In this document: positions 63,608-64,000 of the stretch, one piece after another
How positions within the stretch are numbered: position 1 is the first letter of the stretch
Layout: every line of letters begins with the position of its first letter
Source of the DNA: JAJDAT01 sp964570665
GTDB taxonomy: Bacteria; Nitrospinota; Nitrospinia; Nitrospinales; JAJDAT01
DNA length: 64,000 nt
Direction: 5' to 3'
NCBI GenBank assembly: GCA_964570665.1
Contig: CAZMZH010000017.1
Span: 1 to 64,000 of the forward strand
Position numbers and translations under genes: made by a program
Notes under the pieces: model-generated
Database searches by the model: none
Seen by the model: the letters and a program-made list of their open reading frames with translations, nothing else
What the model was told of the DNA's origin: nothing

Positions 63608-64000
63608 TTAAAATGTGCGTTGATATTCCAGAGAAAAAATCATCTCTAATAACCAGTAGGCGTTACCGGAATCCGGTTCTGTTTTGACGTCTACTAAAGT
63701 GTCCAAGTAAGGCGCCGTTCTCGAATCTGTGAGAAGGTTGTCTTCGATTGTTTCTTCTAAATAAATTAAGTCTTCATAATCTTGTTCGGTATGAGACGCA
63801 TCGTCGATTACAACTCGGACAATGAGCGTTCGTTCCTTGTTCGAGCAAAGTCCTGCCGATGCGTCTGCTCGTGTTGTTTCGTTTTTTTCTATTGATCCCA
63901 TAGTTACGAAAAACGTGTTATCGACTACCGTGGCTGGGATATTTTCTTTATGAAACGAAAGCGTTGATTGCGATAATCCAACGATGTCGTTTAAAACGCT
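63608..64000 (-). CDS. Tail-terminator-like protein, 5' end beyond the window
   Basis: The frame is open from the right window edge to the stop at 63608 with no stop codon in the 33 codons before the ATG at 63901. It reads SVLNDIVGLSQST, then ATVVDNTFFVT before that ATG. Such strongly protein-like sequence means the gene starts further right; the ATG at 63901 is internal. The visible 130 residues include RTLIVRVVIDDASHTEQDYE, DLIYLEETIEDNLL and a C-terminal beta strand pattern (YWLLEMIFSLEY). Small proteins of this shape before the tube gene are tail terminators (lambda U) or tail completion proteins. Partial. Confidence 0.65.
   Translation of the reverse strand, partial: SVLNDIVGLSQSTLSFHKENIPATVVDNTFFVTMGSIEKNETTRADASAGLCSNKERTLIVRVVIDDASHTEQDYEDLIYLEETIEDNLLTDSRTAPYLDTLVDVKTEPDSGNAYWLLEMIFSLEYQRTF

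Overview
The window is a stretch of bacterial chromosome (dnaA, gyrB, gyrA, serS, ribF, a Tat component, two tRNA genes) that enters a siphovirus-type tail gene module on its right side. The host looks Gram-negative: GyrB carries the long C-terminal insertion, there are several lipoproteins, a triheme c-type cytochrome and a CcmI/CycH-like repeat protein. Base composition is AT-rich. A Nitrospinota- or deltaproteobacteria-like lineage would fit, but this is a weak guess and the sequence alone does not settle it.

Layout. (1) 1-9026, minus strand: dnaA, gyrB, gyrA, a TPR lipoprotein, serS and tRNA-Ser. dnaN and recF are absent. DnaA-box-like sites lie on both sides of dnaA, so this is a candidate origin region. 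(2) 9.7-14.1 kb, phage-derived accessory segment: two small genes, a truncated tail-fibre paralogue, a lone receiver domain, and a CI-like LexA-fold repressor facing two matching palindromic operators that control a rightward unit (22-codon ORF, hairpin, Zn-ribbon protein, sigma-region-4-like HTH protein). (3) 14.1-26.3 kb, host genes: two polytopic membrane proteins (one ArnT-like), an etfB without etfA plus a 57-aa membrane protein, a phosphoesterase, a PA0069-type radical SAM protein, a triheme cytochrome, a large NACHT-like NTPase with pentapeptide repeats, and tRNA-Asn. (4) 26.5-36.6 kb: a lipoprotein made of three CycH-type repeats, then a likely signalling operon of a TPR-CHAT lipoprotein, a CHASE2 adenylate cyclase and a FecR-like protein, followed by small envelope proteins. 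(5) 36.6-39.2 kb: UPF0104 membrane protein, ribF, tatA/B-like gene.

(6) 39.6-64 kb, minus strand: a lambda-like tail operon read right to left: tail-terminator-like gene (cut by the window edge), major tail protein, unknown tail protein, a G/GT-like chaperone pair joined by a probable -1 frameshift, a tape-measure protein with a ~350-residue internal duplication, a probable tail-tip/hub protein, and five consecutive large fibre/adhesin genes.

The most unusual content is the fibre array. All five proteins share an N-terminal scaffold of about 350 residues and a C-terminal scaffold of about 270 residues. The central slot holds different folds: a jelly-roll-like domain twice, a glycine-rich domain, a discoidin-like domain, and a LamG-like domain. 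One member has a second LamG-like domain in a different slot. A fossil N-terminus of a further copy lies just upstream of the third gene, and a truncated, nearly empty-slot copy sits near dnaA about 28 kb away. Together these suggest a modular, recombining set of adhesins. The second notable item is a dense set of inverted repeats in the non-coding DNA on both sides of the major tail gene, including a ~430-nt block that could encode a structured RNA. No capsid, terminase, portal, integrase or reverse transcriptase gene is visible, so prophage, tailocin and gene-transfer agent remain open.
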